This document shows positions 25,566-33,484 of a DNA stretch of 38,392 nucleotides, in pieces. The notes beneath the pieces are model-generated. The model did no database searches. It was given only the letters and a program-made list of their open reading frames with translations, and was not told the origin of the DNA. The position numbers and the translations under genes are program-made. This stretch comes from DASWUD01 sp036401755. Lineage in GTDB: Bacteria > Pseudomonadota > Gammaproteobacteria > Thiohalomonadales > Thiohalomonadaceae. The stretch's first letter is position 1. Every line of letters starts with the position of its first letter. The stretch is taken from the NCBI GenBank assembly GCA_036401755.1, contig DASWUD010000107.1:1-38392 (forward strand). Reading direction: 5' to 3'.

Positions 25566-26438
25566 ATGAAGAAGATAATCTCGATAGTGGTACTCACCTC
25601 GCTGGCCATGACCGCGTGGGCCATCGACCTGGGCGGTCTCGACAAGCAGCTCAAGCAGAAGATAGGCGACAAGCCGCTCAACAAGGAGTCGCTGCAGGAA
25701 GCGGTCAAGGAGGCGGCACCGGAAAGCGCCAAAGCGGTGCTGCCCACCAGCGAGCAAGAAGAGCTGAAGGTGGGGCGCGAGGTGGCCTCCAACCTGCTTG
25801 GCGCCGCGCCACTGGTCAATGACGGTGCACTGCAACGCTACGTCAACACCATCGGACGCTGGATCAGCCTGCAGGGGGAACGCCCCAACCTGCCGTGGCG
25901 CTTCGGCATCATCGAATCGAACGACATCAACGCCTTTGCCGCACCGGGTGGCTACATCCTGCTGACGCGCGGCCTCTACCAGCGTCTCAACGACGAAACC
26001 GAACTGGCCGGGGTGCTGGCCCACGAGATCGCCCACGTCCTGAAGCGTCACCACATCGACGTGATGCGCAAGCAGGCCCTTATCGCTGAGGGGGGCAAGG
26101 CCGCAGAGAAGGCAGCGGGCGACGATAATGCGGTGATCAAGAATCTGGTCGGTAATGGCGCCGAGATCTTCGCGCGCCGTCTCGATCAGAGCGCCGAACT
26201 GGAGGCCGATCGCATGGCGGTGGTGCTCGCGGCACGCGCTGGCTACGATCCCTATGGTCTTCCTGCCGCCCTGCAGACACTGGAAGGGGTGCGTAGCAGC
26301 GATGACCGCATCAAACTGCTCTTCAAGACCCACCCGACGCCCACCCAGCGCCTCACCACCCTCGACAAGGCGATGGGCAGCCGCATGCTCTCCCTGGGCG
26401 GCGCCAGCGGTGGCCGGCTTCTGCTGCTGCCGAAGTAA
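25566..26438 (+). CDS. Periplasmic M48-family metalloprotease
   Basis: The 290-aa protein has a signal peptide (MKKIISIVVLTSLAMTAWA). The zinc motif HEIAH is at residues 153-157, with the third ligand in the QSAELEADRMAV helix, as in BepA/LoiP-type M48 proteases. NDINAFAAPGGYILLTRGLY precedes the active site, and the ending KTHPTPTQRLTTL is typical. It probably degrades or refolds periplasmic or outer-membrane proteins. GAGGTGTGCA before the ATG at 25566 supports this start over 25554, which overlaps the previous gene. It is third in the CHASE2 / SH3-lipoprotein / M48 operon. Confidence 0.93.
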   Translation: MKKIISIVVLTSLAMTAWAIDLGGLDKQLKQKIGDKPLNKESLQEAVKEAAPESAKAVLPTSEQEELKVGREVASNLLGAAPLVNDGALQRYVNTIGRWISLQGERPNLPWRFGIIESNDINAFAAPGGYILLTRGLYQRLNDETELAGVLAHEIAHVLKRHHIDVMRKQALIAEGGKAAEKAAGDDNAVIKNLVGNGAEIFARRLDQSAELEADRMAVVLAARAGYDPYGLPAALQTLEGVRSSDDRIKLLFKTHPTPTQRLTTLDKAMGSRMLSLGGASGGRLLLLPK

Positions 26439-26504
26439 GGCCGCACACCAGCTCGGCGGGCTGGTGAGGGATTAAACGGTTTTTTCTTCAAACGGAGAGT
26501 GTCC

Positions 26505-26927
26505 ATGTACGACCAGAAAAGTGATCGGCCCCTCGGCCTGATGGATTTCATCAAAGCCGCCAAGTCGGTGATTCGCGAAATCGACGCGGCGCAACTCAAG
26601 GCGAAGCTCGAACAGGGGGAGGATCTACTGCTGGTGGATGTCCGCGAGTCGTCGGAGCATGAACAGGGACATATCGGCGGCGCCATGCTGATCCCGCGCG
26701 GCATCCTCGAAGCGGCTGCCGACCCCGGCTATCCGAAGCATGTGCCGGCGCTGGTCGGTGCGCGCGGCCGTCAGGTGGTGCTCTACTGCGCCACTGGCGG
26801 GCGCTCGGCGATGGCGGCGGCGGTGCTACAGATGATGGGCTTCACCAACGTAACCTCCCTGGCCGGCGGCTTTGGCGGCTGGGAGCAGGCAGGAATGCCG
26901 GTGGTAAAAGAGGCGCGGTACGTCTGA
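26505..26927 (+). CDS. Single-domain rhodanese sulfurtransferase
   Basis: The 140-aa protein has one rhodanese domain with the DVRESSEHEQGHIGGAMLIPRG block and the active-site loop CATGGRS (catalytic C95). The loop size suits small sulfane donors. It would carry persulfide sulfur or detoxify cyanide/sulfide in the cytoplasm. The ATG at 26505 has CGGAGAG at proper spacing; a GTG at 26499 overlaps that site and is less likely. The DsrE-like protein at 15338 is a possible functional partner. Confidence 0.93.
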   Translation: MYDQKSDRPLGLMDFIKAAKSVIREIDAAQLKAKLEQGEDLLLVDVRESSEHEQGHIGGAMLIPRGILEAAADPGYPKHVPALVGARGRQVVLYCATGGRSAMAAAVLQMMGFTNVTSLAGGFGGWEQAGMPVVKEARYV

Positions 26928-26934
26928 TAAAAGG

Positions 26935-26965
26935 TACAGGAGGGGCTATGGCGGCCCCTCCTGTA
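26935..26965. terminator. Strong hairpin between convergent genes
   Basis: TACAGGAGGGGC (26935-26946) and GCCCCTCCTGTA (26954-26965) form a perfect 12-bp stem with a 7-nt loop. There is no T-run on either side, so termination may need Rho or simply stabilises 3' ends. Confidence 0.6.
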
Positions 26966-26984
26966 TAAGTGGGGGCCTGCCAGG

Positions 26985-27269
26985 TTAGGCGGCCAGCCCC
27001 TCAAATTCGCGCAGCACCACCTGTTCGAGCAGCCCCCGCACCGTCTGCACCTGGCAGACGTCGATCTGCACCCCATCAAAGGTGTCGGCGATGAGGTCGC
27101 GCAGCTCGCGGCACTCCTGCTTGCCCATGTGGAGATCCTCCACCAGGCGCGACTCGTCGCTGATCTCATCCAACTCTGCGTGCAGCGCATCGGCAACCAC
27201 CACCCGCAGCGCCATGCTCATCAGGCCCTTGACCGATTCCAATTCGTCACTGCCTACTCTGATACACAT
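26985..27269 (-). CDS. Acyl-carrier-protein-like protein lacking the pantetheine serine
   Basis: From the ATG at 27269 (perfect AAGGAGG seven bases upstream) the protein is 94 aa. It has the ACP helix pattern: ISDESRLVEDLHMGKQECRELRDLI matches the helix II region, and TFDGVQIDVCQVQTVRGLLEQV matches helices III-IV. The family DSL motif, whose Ser carries phosphopantetheine, is replaced by GKQ (K50 at the Ser position), so it cannot be a normal carrier. It may be a scaffold or regulator, or a fold look-alike. A longer frame to 27353 lacks a ribosome-binding site. It is divergent from the MacA-like gene. Confidence 0.65.
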   Translation of the reverse strand: MCIRVGSDELESVKGLMSMALRVVVADALHAELDEISDESRLVEDLHMGKQECRELRDLIADTFDGVQIDVCQVQTVRGLLEQVVLREFEGLAA

Positions 27270-27330
27270 TTCGTCAACCTCCTTTGTGAATGGGTGCATC
27301 ATAATATTAGTCAAACCTAATGGTCTGTAA

Positions 27331-27343
27331 TTGACAAATGTCA
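27331..27343. promoter_or_regulatory. TTGACA and TGACA-AA-TGTCA palindrome between divergent genes
   Basis: TTGACA (27331-27336) could be the -35 of the MacA-like operon, with TTTTAT about 19 bp on. It overlaps the perfect palindrome TGACA-AA-TGTCA (27332-27343), a plausible operator. Not an FNR site. Confidence 0.4.
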
Positions 27344-27578
27344 CTCGCACCACCCTTTTATTAATCCAGCGATGTGGGCAACATCACAAAAATGCACTAA
27401 GGGAGAGATGGGCACCCTCCCGGAACGGGGAGGACAAACGGGTTAACCGCGGATTACCATTGCAGGGGTCAGCGATTGACGCCCCCTGTCAGGCGGGATC
27501 TGCGAACGTAATTTCTGCTGCTGGTCTAACCTATGAGTAGGCCCCCTTCACCCACTCACCTCCGGGAACAACCGTCTG
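27344..27578 (+). other. Structured leader upstream of the MacA-like gene
   Basis: No gene is visible in these 235 bases. Stems include GATGT / ACATC (27369-27383), CCTCCC / GGGGAGG (about 27415-27433) and GGGGTCA / TGACGCCCC (about 27465-27485). It may be a 5' leader with regulatory structure or just intergenic DNA; I could not match it to a known riboswitch class. Confidence 0.3.
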
Positions 27579-28838
27579 ATGAATGAACCGCAACGCCCCC
27601 TCGACCTGGCCGCCCTGCAGGGCAGCTCAACCAGGCGTTGGTACCAAACACGCCTGCTGCACTGGGGGGGAGTGGCACTGGTGGCTCTGGTGGCGCTGGC
27701 ACTCTACCTGCTGCCCGGCAGCAGGAGCGCCCCGGCGATGGCCTATCGCACCATCGAGGCGCGCACCGGTTCGCTGGTGGTGACCGTCACCACCACCGGT
27801 ACTCTGCAACCCGTCAACCGGGTGGATATCGGCAGCGAACTCTCGGGGACCATCGCCAGCGTGGAGGTGGACTTCAACGATCATGTGGAGGAGGGGACGG
27901 TACTGGCGCGGCTCGATACCGAGATCCTGGAGGCGCGCATCGCCGAGGCAAAGGCCTCGCTGCAGTCGGCCAAGGCGCGCATCGCCGAGGCATCCGCCAC
28001 CGTTACCGAGACCAACGTCAACCTCCAGCGCTGCCTGGCGCTACTGAAACAGCAGATGTGCTCGCGCAGCGAGCGCGACACCATGAAGGCCGCCTATCTG
28101 CGGGCACAGGCCAACGAAACGGTGGCGAAGTCACAGCTCGAAATGGCACAAGCCGCGCTCACTCTGGAGCAGACCAACCTGCGCAAGGCGGTGATCCGCT
28201 CCCCCATCAGCGGCGTGGTGCTGGATCGCAAGGTGGAGCCGGGGCAGACGGTGGCCGCCTCGTTCCAGACCCCTGTGCTCTTCACCATCGCCGAGGACCT
28301 GAAGCGAATGGAGCTGAGCGTGGCAGTCGACGAGGCCGATGTTGGACAGGTGCGCACCGGCCAATCCGCCAGCTTCACCGTCGACGCCTTCCCGCGCCGC
28401 ACCTTCTCCGCCAAGGTGGTGCAGATCCGCCAGGCCCCCAAGACGGTCGAAGGGGTGGTCACCTACGAAACCGTACTCGAGGTCGACAATAGCGAGCTGC
28501 TGCTGATGCCCGGGATGACCGCCACGGCGCAGATCATCGTCAACCAGATCGATAATGCGCTGCTGGTGCCCAATGCAGCGCTGCGCTTTACCCCGCCCGA
28601 GACACCATCCTCCAAGGGCTTCAGCTTCAGCCTCTTTCCCCGCCGTAGCCCCACCGCGCAGAAACCGCGCGCCGTAGGGCGCGAGCGTACGGCGCAGGTA
28701 TGGATTGAACGCGAAAGAGTGCCGGTCGCGATACCCATCACCACCGGCGCTACCGATGGCCAGTGGACCGAGGTGAGCGAAGGCGCAGTCAAGGCGGGTG
28801 ACGCACTGCTGGTGGATGTGGTGAGCAGCGCCAAATGA
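27579..28838 (+). CDS. MacA-like periplasmic adaptor of an ABC efflux pump
   Basis: The 419-aa membrane-fusion protein has one N-terminal helix (about residues 27-46), a lipoyl/barrel-sandwich half (VVTVTTTGTLQPVNRVDIGSE), and an alpha-helical hairpin (about 105-190). The second lipoyl half follows (VIRSPISGVVLDRKVEPGQTV), then a beta-barrel domain and a membrane-proximal end. This is the order of MacA/HlyD adaptors that link an inner-membrane ABC transporter to TolC. A Pro/Ser-rich insertion lies near residue 345. The ABC subunit gene overlaps its stop by 4 bp (ATGA). GGGAACAACCGTCTG precedes the ATG. The substrate is unknown. Confidence 0.9.
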   Translation: MNEPQRPLDLAALQGSSTRRWYQTRLLHWGGVALVALVALALYLLPGSRSAPAMAYRTIEARTGSLVVTVTTTGTLQPVNRVDIGSELSGTIASVEVDFNDHVEEGTVLARLDTEILEARIAEAKASLQSAKARIAEASATVTETNVNLQRCLALLKQQMCSRSERDTMKAAYLRAQANETVAKSQLEMAQAALTLEQTNLRKAVIRSPISGVVLDRKVEPGQTVAASFQTPVLFTIAEDLKRMELSVAVDEADVGQVRTGQSASFTVDAFPRRTFSAKVVQIRQAPKTVEGVVTYETVLEVDNSELLLMPGMTATAQIIVNQIDNALLVPNAALRFTPPETPSSKGFSFSLFPRRSPTAQKPRAVGRERTAQVWIERERVPVAIPITTGATDGQWTEVSEGAVKAGDALLVDVVSSAK

Positions 28839-29530
28839 GTGCGGTGCTCACCCTGCAGGGAGTCACCCGTGTCTACGGCAAGGGGCAGGCCGCCGTGGCT
28901 GCGCTGCGCGGCATCGACCTGACTATCGAGGAGAGCGAGTTCGTGGCGCTGATGGGGCCGAGCGGCTCGGGCAAATCGACCTGCATGAACATCCTCGGCT
29001 GCCTCGACACCCCCACCGAGGGGACCTACCTGTTTCGCAATGTGGATGCCGGTCGCCTGTCGCGCGACGGCCGCGCCTTGCTGCGCCGCCACTACCTCGG
29101 TTTCGTCTTTCAGGGCTTCAACCTGCTGGCGCGTACCACGGCGCTGGAGAATGTCGAGCTACCGCTCATCTATCGCGGCGTGCACGCTAGCGAACGCGAC
29201 GCACGCGCCAAACAGGCGCTGCAAGCGGTCGGGCTCGACGGCTGGGAGAACCATACGCCCAGCGAACTCTCTGGCGGCCAGCAGCAGCGCGTCGCCATCG
29301 CCCGCGCCATCGTCACCGAGCCCGCGCTGCTGCTCGCCGACGAACCGACCGGCAACCTCGACACCGCACGCGGCATCGAAATCATGGAGCTGCTCACCAC
29401 CCTCAACCGGGAACGCGGCCTCACCGTGGTGATGGTGACCCATGAGCCGGAGATGGCCGCGTATGCCCATCGCATCGTCCACTTTCGTGATGGCCAGGTG
29501 GAACGCATCGACCATAACGGAGGCCGTTGA
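28835..29530 (+). CDS. MacB-like ABC transporter ATP-binding subunit
   Basis: The 231-aa ATPase has Walker A GPSGSGKST, the Q-loop FVFQGFNLLART, signature LSGGQQQRVAIARA, Walker B LLLADEPTGNLD and the switch His in VMVTHEPEMA. Sequence and size fit the MacB/LolD class, but it is encoded separately from the permease rather than fused as in E. coli MacB. It is coupled to the adaptor gene by a 4-bp overlap, and a REP-like unit lies between it and the permease gene. Confidence 0.93.
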   Translation: MSAVLTLQGVTRVYGKGQAAVAALRGIDLTIEESEFVALMGPSGSGKSTCMNILGCLDTPTEGTYLFRNVDAGRLSRDGRALLRRHYLGFVFQGFNLLARTTALENVELPLIYRGVHASERDARAKQALQAVGLDGWENHTPSELSGGQQQRVAIARAIVTEPALLLADEPTGNLDTARGIEIMELLTTLNRERGLTVVMVTHEPEMAAYAHRIVHFRDGQVERIDHNGGR

Positions 29531-29610
29531 TGCCCCCCTGATCAGCACAGGGCGCATGGAAAAGGTGACCTCATAGTTCTTAAGAATGAATTGAGCATAT
29601 TGTTAACTGA

Positions 29611-29640
29611 AGGGGTCCCCTCTCCCTCAGGGAAAGGGGC
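29611..29640. repeat. REP-like GC-rich hairpin inside the efflux operon
   Basis: CCCCTCTCC (29617-29625) pairs with GGAAAGGGG (29631-29639) with one mismatch. It resembles the unit at 20025-20066 and lies in the 144-bp gap between ATPase and permease genes, where it could lower or protect the downstream message. Confidence 0.6.
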
Positions 29641-29674
29641 TAAACGCTAAGAACTAACCTATGAGGGTGACCTG

Positions 29675-30880
29675 ATGCTGTGGAATGCACTACTCATGGC
29701 CCTGCGCTCGATCCGCCGCAACCTGCTGCGTTCAGCGCTGACCACGCTCGGCATCGTCATCGGGGTCGCCGCGGTAATCAGCATGGTCAACGTCGGCAGT
29801 GGCACCACCGCCCAGGTGTCGGCGCAGATCGGCAGTCTCGGCAGCAACCTGCTGATGGTGCGGCCCGGGCAATACATGGGTGGCGGCGGGCGCATCAACG
29901 CCAAGCCTTTCGATGAAGAGGATGCGCTCGCCATCGAACGCGAGGTCAGTGGCCTGCGCGGCGTGGCACCCTCGGCCTCGCGGCGCCTGACGCTGATTTA
30001 CGGCAACACCAGCTGGAACAGTATCGTCAACGGCACCAACAACGACTATATGGTCGTGCGCGACTGGCCCCTCGCCTCGGGGCGCAACTTCAGCGAGAGC
30101 GAATTGCGCAGTGGTGCGGCGGTCTGCATCATCGGCGAGACGATCCGCCGCGAGCTCTACGGCAGTCAGGACCCGGTCGGCACCAAGCTGCGCATCAAGA
30201 ACATCTCCTGCGAAGTGATCGGTCTGCTCGCCCCCAAAGGGCAGTCGGCAATGGGTTCAGATCAGGACGAGAACGTGCTGATGCCGTTGCGTACTTTCTG
30301 GCGACGCATCGCCGGCAACCAGGATGTGTCGCTGATCCAGATCTCGGCGCGGGAAGGGGTCTCCACCGCCAAGGTCAAGAACGATGTGGAGGCACTGCTG
30401 CGCGAGCGACGCCGCATCGGCCCCGACGAGGATGACAACTTCATGGTCAACGACATGAAGGAGATCGCGGCGACCCTCACCGGTACCACCAAGGTGCTCA
30501 CTGGCCTGCTTGGCGCCGTGGCCGCCGTCAGTCTGCTGGTGGGCGGCATCGGCATCATGAACATCATGCTGGTGTCGGTCACCGAGCGTACCCGCGAGAT
30601 CGGCATCCGCCTCGCCATCGGCGCCACCGAACGGGAGGTGTTGATGCAGTTCCTGGTGGAGTCGGTGGTGCTATCACTGTTCGGCGGCATCATCGGCATC
30701 CTCCTCGCCAGCCTCATGTCGTGGGGACTCAGCAAATTGATGCAGGTACCGCTGGTCTTCGACCCGTTGATCTTCATCGTGGCCTTTTTCTTCTCCGCCG
30801 CCATCGGCATCATCTTCGGCTATTTCCCCGCCCGTCGCGCCGCGCAGCTGGATCCCATCGAGGCGTTGCGCCACGAGTAA
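29675..30880 (+). CDS. MacB-like ABC transporter permease
   Basis: The 401-aa protein has the MacB/FtsX layout. An N-terminal helix (ALTTLGIVIGVAAVISMVNVG) precedes a large periplasmic domain (about residues 45-275), then three C-terminal helices in the FtsX domain (VAAVSLLVGGIGIMNIMLVS, VLSLFGGIIGILLASLM, FIVAFFFSAAIGIIFGYFPA). The conserved REIGIRLAIGA loop contacts the ATPase. With the adaptor and ATPase it forms a tripartite mechanotransmission pump working with a TolC-like channel encoded elsewhere. GAGGGTGACCTG before the ATG provides translation despite the 144-bp gap to the ATPase gene. Confidence 0.93.
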   Translation: MLWNALLMALRSIRRNLLRSALTTLGIVIGVAAVISMVNVGSGTTAQVSAQIGSLGSNLLMVRPGQYMGGGGRINAKPFDEEDALAIEREVSGLRGVAPSASRRLTLIYGNTSWNSIVNGTNNDYMVVRDWPLASGRNFSESELRSGAAVCIIGETIRRELYGSQDPVGTKLRIKNISCEVIGLLAPKGQSAMGSDQDENVLMPLRTFWRRIAGNQDVSLIQISAREGVSTAKVKNDVEALLRERRRIGPDEDDNFMVNDMKEIAATLTGTTKVLTGLLGAVAAVSLLVGGIGIMNIMLVSVTERTREIGIRLAIGATEREVLMQFLVESVVLSLFGGIIGILLASLMSWGLSKLMQVPLVFDPLIFIVAFFFSAAIGIIFGYFPARRAAQLDPIEALRHE

Positions 30881-30908
30881 TTTTTTTTCATCGGCGTGCT
30901 GCCGCAAA

Positions 30909-30946
30909 CAAAAAAGGCTGTGCACAGTTGTGACACAGCCCTTTCC
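30909..30946 (-). terminator. Terminator of the lysis cassette (and permease operon)
   Basis: GGCTGTG (30916-30922) and CACAGCC (30934-30940) form a stem. The A-run at 30909-30915 becomes a T-run for leftward transcripts, so it mainly stops the endolysin message; rightward it has only CTTTCC. Confidence 0.75.
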
Positions 30947-30983
30947 TGCCCTGTATTAGCTCGGTAACGCCACTGGTTCCCGA

Positions 30984-31337
30984 CTACGCCCGCCGCTCGA
31001 AGTGCGGTGTATCCTTGAAGGAAGTCCAGTTTCCGCCCCAGCGGTTCTGCTCGTGCAATGTCTCCCAAAAATCACCCAGCGCCTGCAACCGTGTTTTGTC
31101 ATAGGTCAGGGCGAGACTACCACTGGCGTCGGGGATAAAGAAATTCAGATCTATCGCCAGACGACTGAGATGCTTGCTGTTCATCGTCTTGCTGCGTCCG
31201 GAATCCATGTAAATTTTCTGCTGCTCCGCAGTCCGATAAAGCTCGCCCCCGGTCACGACAAAACCGAGCTCATACGCCTTCTGCAACAATTGCGTGACAT
31301 GAATGAGAAACTCTGCCTGAGTTCTGACAAGGCTCAT
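30984..31337 (-). CDS. M15-family endolysin-like peptidase
   Basis: The 117-aa protein matches phage VanY/M15 peptidoglycan peptidases. GGELYRTAEQQKIYM precedes the zinc site, SKHLSRLAIDLNFF gives H56 and D63, and TPHFE gives H112 with the catalytic Glu at 114. These enzymes cut stem peptides in peptidoglycan. It has no signal peptide, so it needs a holin or similar to reach the wall. Its ATG overlaps the stop of the holin-like gene by 4 bp. No other phage genes flank it. Confidence 0.88.
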   Translation of the reverse strand: MSLVRTQAEFLIHVTQLLQKAYELGFVVTGGELYRTAEQQKIYMDSGRSKTMNSKHLSRLAIDLNFFIPDASGSLALTYDKTRLQALGDFWETLHEQNRWGGNWTSFKDTPHFERRA

Positions 31338-31951
31338 TTCGCACCTCCCTTCTCTTCCGCTACCGTGGCGAGATAGTGGGTCAGCTTGGAGATTTGCATG
31401 TTTTTATCCGAGCTTCCCTTGCTGGAGCCGTAGAAGAACTGGATGATGGCCGAGAGACTGACACCGAGCAGAAAGCCCAACACGGTATCGGCAATACGCA
31501 TCTGGCTTGGAGCGAGATTCGCCTGGGTGATGTAGAAGATGTAGCCGAAGGTAAGCATCGTAATGAGAAACGAGTAGGCATAGATGAACCGCTTAGCCAC
31601 CTGATCATCCTGGTGGAGCGCCTCCATCTGCATCTGCCGTGCGCTGGAACGATCCTGCTGGTGGATACGCTCTTCTTCCAGCTCTTTCTCCTTCATCACC
31701 GCGAAGTGATCGAGCAGCATTTGCTGGTGATCCATCTCAAACTGTTTGAGCTTGACCAGATCCTCCTCTGTGACTTTCTGGTCAGCGATATCATTGACAT
31801 CGATACCGGTCACCTCCTTGAGTTTCGTGACGACCTTGTCGACACCTTTGTCTATGCCCCCCTTGAAGATGCCGCTCAAGAGATCCATGCCTTTGCTGGC
31901 CAGATATGAGCTCGCGGCTGAGAGTACCGGTGCCAGTAGTGGTGCGACCAT
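31334..31951 (-). CDS. Holin-like phage membrane protein
   Basis: The 205-aa protein has an N-terminal hydrophobic/helical region, a charged helical middle (about residues 60-115, with DRSSARQMQ), and two transmembrane helices (FIYAYSFLITMLTFGYIFYI and TVLGFLLGVSLSAIIQFFYG). It ends with GSSKGSSDKN. The S-A-R motif before the helices and the GSSxGSxxK end recur in phage membrane proteins next to endolysins. AAGGAG precedes the ATG. With the overlapping endolysin gene it forms a complete lysis pair on the minus strand. The holin role is inferred from topology and position. Confidence 0.65.
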   Translation of the reverse strand: MVAPLLAPVLSAASSYLASKGMDLLSGIFKGGIDKGVDKVVTKLKEVTGIDVNDIADQKVTEEDLVKLKQFEMDHQQMLLDHFAVMKEKELEEERIHQQDRSSARQMQMEALHQDDQVAKRFIYAYSFLITMLTFGYIFYITQANLAPSQMRIADTVLGFLLGVSLSAIIQFFYGSSKGSSDKNMQISKLTHYLATVAEEKGGAK

Positions 31952-32085
31952 TTCCTATCTCCTTAATTCGTTGTTGGTTTCTGCCATGAATCAGCCATCC
32001 GGCACGCCGAGTGGTTCTCTGCCGAATTGCCACGCTTATTTACCACAAGATTGATGGGTAATTACAGCCTTGTTTTTCGGCGTCC

Positions 32086-33126
32086 TCACGCCATCCGCCG
32101 GATCGTCACTGTAGATGGCATGCCGGGTGTGCGATCCATCGAAATGGCTACCGGCAGAAAACGGTGGATAATTTCGGCATTGGTCAGCAGGTGCGGCGTT
32201 ACCGCGCTGGTCCGAAGCAACGACCGCCCCTCAGCCAGGGCCAACGGTAACAGGAGTTGATCGGCAAGCCATGCATCGACCGCACCGTCGCTGGCCAAAA
32301 AAACGGCCAGTGCATCGGCCGCCTCGTCGGCGACCCGTTCCGCTGGTTTGCCGCGCTGGCCCAGCGCACTGAAACAGGCTTGGCTAGCCTCGAACTCGGC
32401 CAGCAATAGCAGCATCGTACCGGGGGAATCCGCTGCCAGTGCACCGACGGCGATGTCCGTCTCCACCCCCGGCGCGATGAGCTGCAGGCGTCTCAATGCC
32501 TGCGCACGCTGCCGCTCGGCTATCTCCTGCGTCAGATTGGCGACAGCCGATAATCCTCGCACCAGACGCAGCGCACCGCGCCGTTCCACTTCGAGGCCAT
32601 GGGGGCGGCAGCCGCCCGGAATGGTCGCCATCACCAGGCCACCCCCGTGGGGATGAAAGCCCGCGCGTAGCAGTGCCAGCTCAAAGACGATGCCCATGCG
32701 TGTCAGAAAGTGGCGCCAGTGCCAGTCGAGATAGTGGAAAGGGGGGCTCCACGGCACGTGCGTGCCGCCGCTGATAGTAAGTTGCGAGGCGCCCTGCGCC
32801 AGCGCCAGAGGCAGAAGCACAGTTTGCAGCACCAGGGTGGTGGCACCGGCGGTGCCGATGTCGAAATGGTAGTTCCCCGGCTGAATGAGGCCAGGTGCGA
32901 AGCTCAGCCGCTGCGAGCCGACGCGATCGCCGTCGACCCGAGCACGGCTGATTCGTGCCGCGGCTTGCACCGCCGCGACATGTTGCGGACGCAACCCAGG
33001 TTTGGGGCGTGCCGCGCGGATCTGCTCGATGGTGAATGGCTTGCCGGTAAGCAGCGACAGGCTCAGGGCGCTGCGCAGGATCTGTCCGCCCCCCTCCCCA
33101 AACGAACCGTCGAGGGTGATCATCAC
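32086..33126 (-). CDS. rtcA: RNA 3'-terminal phosphate cyclase
   Basis: The 346-aa protein matches RtcA, which converts an RNA 3'-phosphate to a 2',3'-cyclic phosphate through an AMP-histidine intermediate. GSFGEGGGQILRSALSLS is the signature start, RPQHVAAVQAAA and GGTHVPWSPPFHYL are conserved, and the nucleophile His312 lies in TPHLLTNAEII. A second start two residues on (33123) is equally possible. No rtcB or rtcR lies in the window, so it is a solitary rtcA. The gap to the divergent response regulator holds a REP-like hairpin. Confidence 0.96.
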   Translation of the reverse strand: MMITLDGSFGEGGGQILRSALSLSLLTGKPFTIEQIRAARPKPGLRPQHVAAVQAAARISRARVDGDRVGSQRLSFAPGLIQPGNYHFDIGTAGATTLVLQTVLLPLALAQGASQLTISGGTHVPWSPPFHYLDWHWRHFLTRMGIVFELALLRAGFHPHGGGLVMATIPGGCRPHGLEVERRGALRLVRGLSAVANLTQEIAERQRAQALRRLQLIAPGVETDIAVGALAADSPGTMLLLLAEFEASQACFSALGQRGKPAERVADEAADALAVFLASDGAVDAWLADQLLLPLALAEGRSLLRTSAVTPHLLTNAEIIHRFLPVAISMDRTPGMPSTVTIRRMA

Positions 33127-33484
33127 GTCACCTCATGCTGGCCATTGGCAGCACTACCGCAGCCGTGAGAGCGCGCAAGCCACCAAAGCAAGGTCTTAAA
33201 TTTATGAGCACCTTTCGCCCCCTCTGCTGGCGGCTGCGCCCTGCAGAGGGGCCATTCGCCTGGCTCAACTGCCATCGTCAACAGCCGGGCCGCTTCCCTT
33301 ATGACGCTCGTGGAGGAAAAAGCCGGCTTCGCCTGATCATAGGCGATGTTTGCCCGAATCCCCGGGGCGGACACAGCGGAAATCCTTCTAAGGTGAACCG
33401 CGACCTCGATCACAGCCATCCCCCCTCAATCGAACGGGTAAATCAGTTATAGTAGGGAGCAAATAATGGAATGGAGGCTTCAAG
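33127..33484. other. Intergenic region with REP-like hairpin
   Basis: CCCCTCTGC (33220-33228) and GCAGAGGGG (33244-33252) form a perfect 9-bp stem. TATAGT (33448-33453) is a likely -10 for the response regulator and GGAGG (33473-33477) its ribosome-binding site. Short open frames here on both strands have no protein-like sequence. Confidence 0.5.

Noticed and set aside
27332..27343. TGACA-AA-TGTCA as an FNR/CRP-type site.
   Set aside because: It lacks the TTGAT-4-ATCAA or TGTGA-6-TCACA pattern; kept only as an unassigned palindrome.
27526..29665. CTAACCTATGAG occurs exactly at 27526-27537 and 29654-29665, upstream of two genes of the same operon.
   Set aside because: A 12-nt match somewhere in 38 kb is expected many times by chance, and the flanks do not match.
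32070..32092. GGCGT / ACGCC hairpin next to a T-run at the end of rtcA as its terminator.
   Set aside because: The T-run is on the wrong side for the minus-strand transcript, and the stem lies partly within the coding end.
33123..33452. Open frames of about 100 codons on both strands between rtcA and the response regulator.
   Set aside because: They run through a REP-like hairpin, have no ribosome-binding site and no protein-like pattern.
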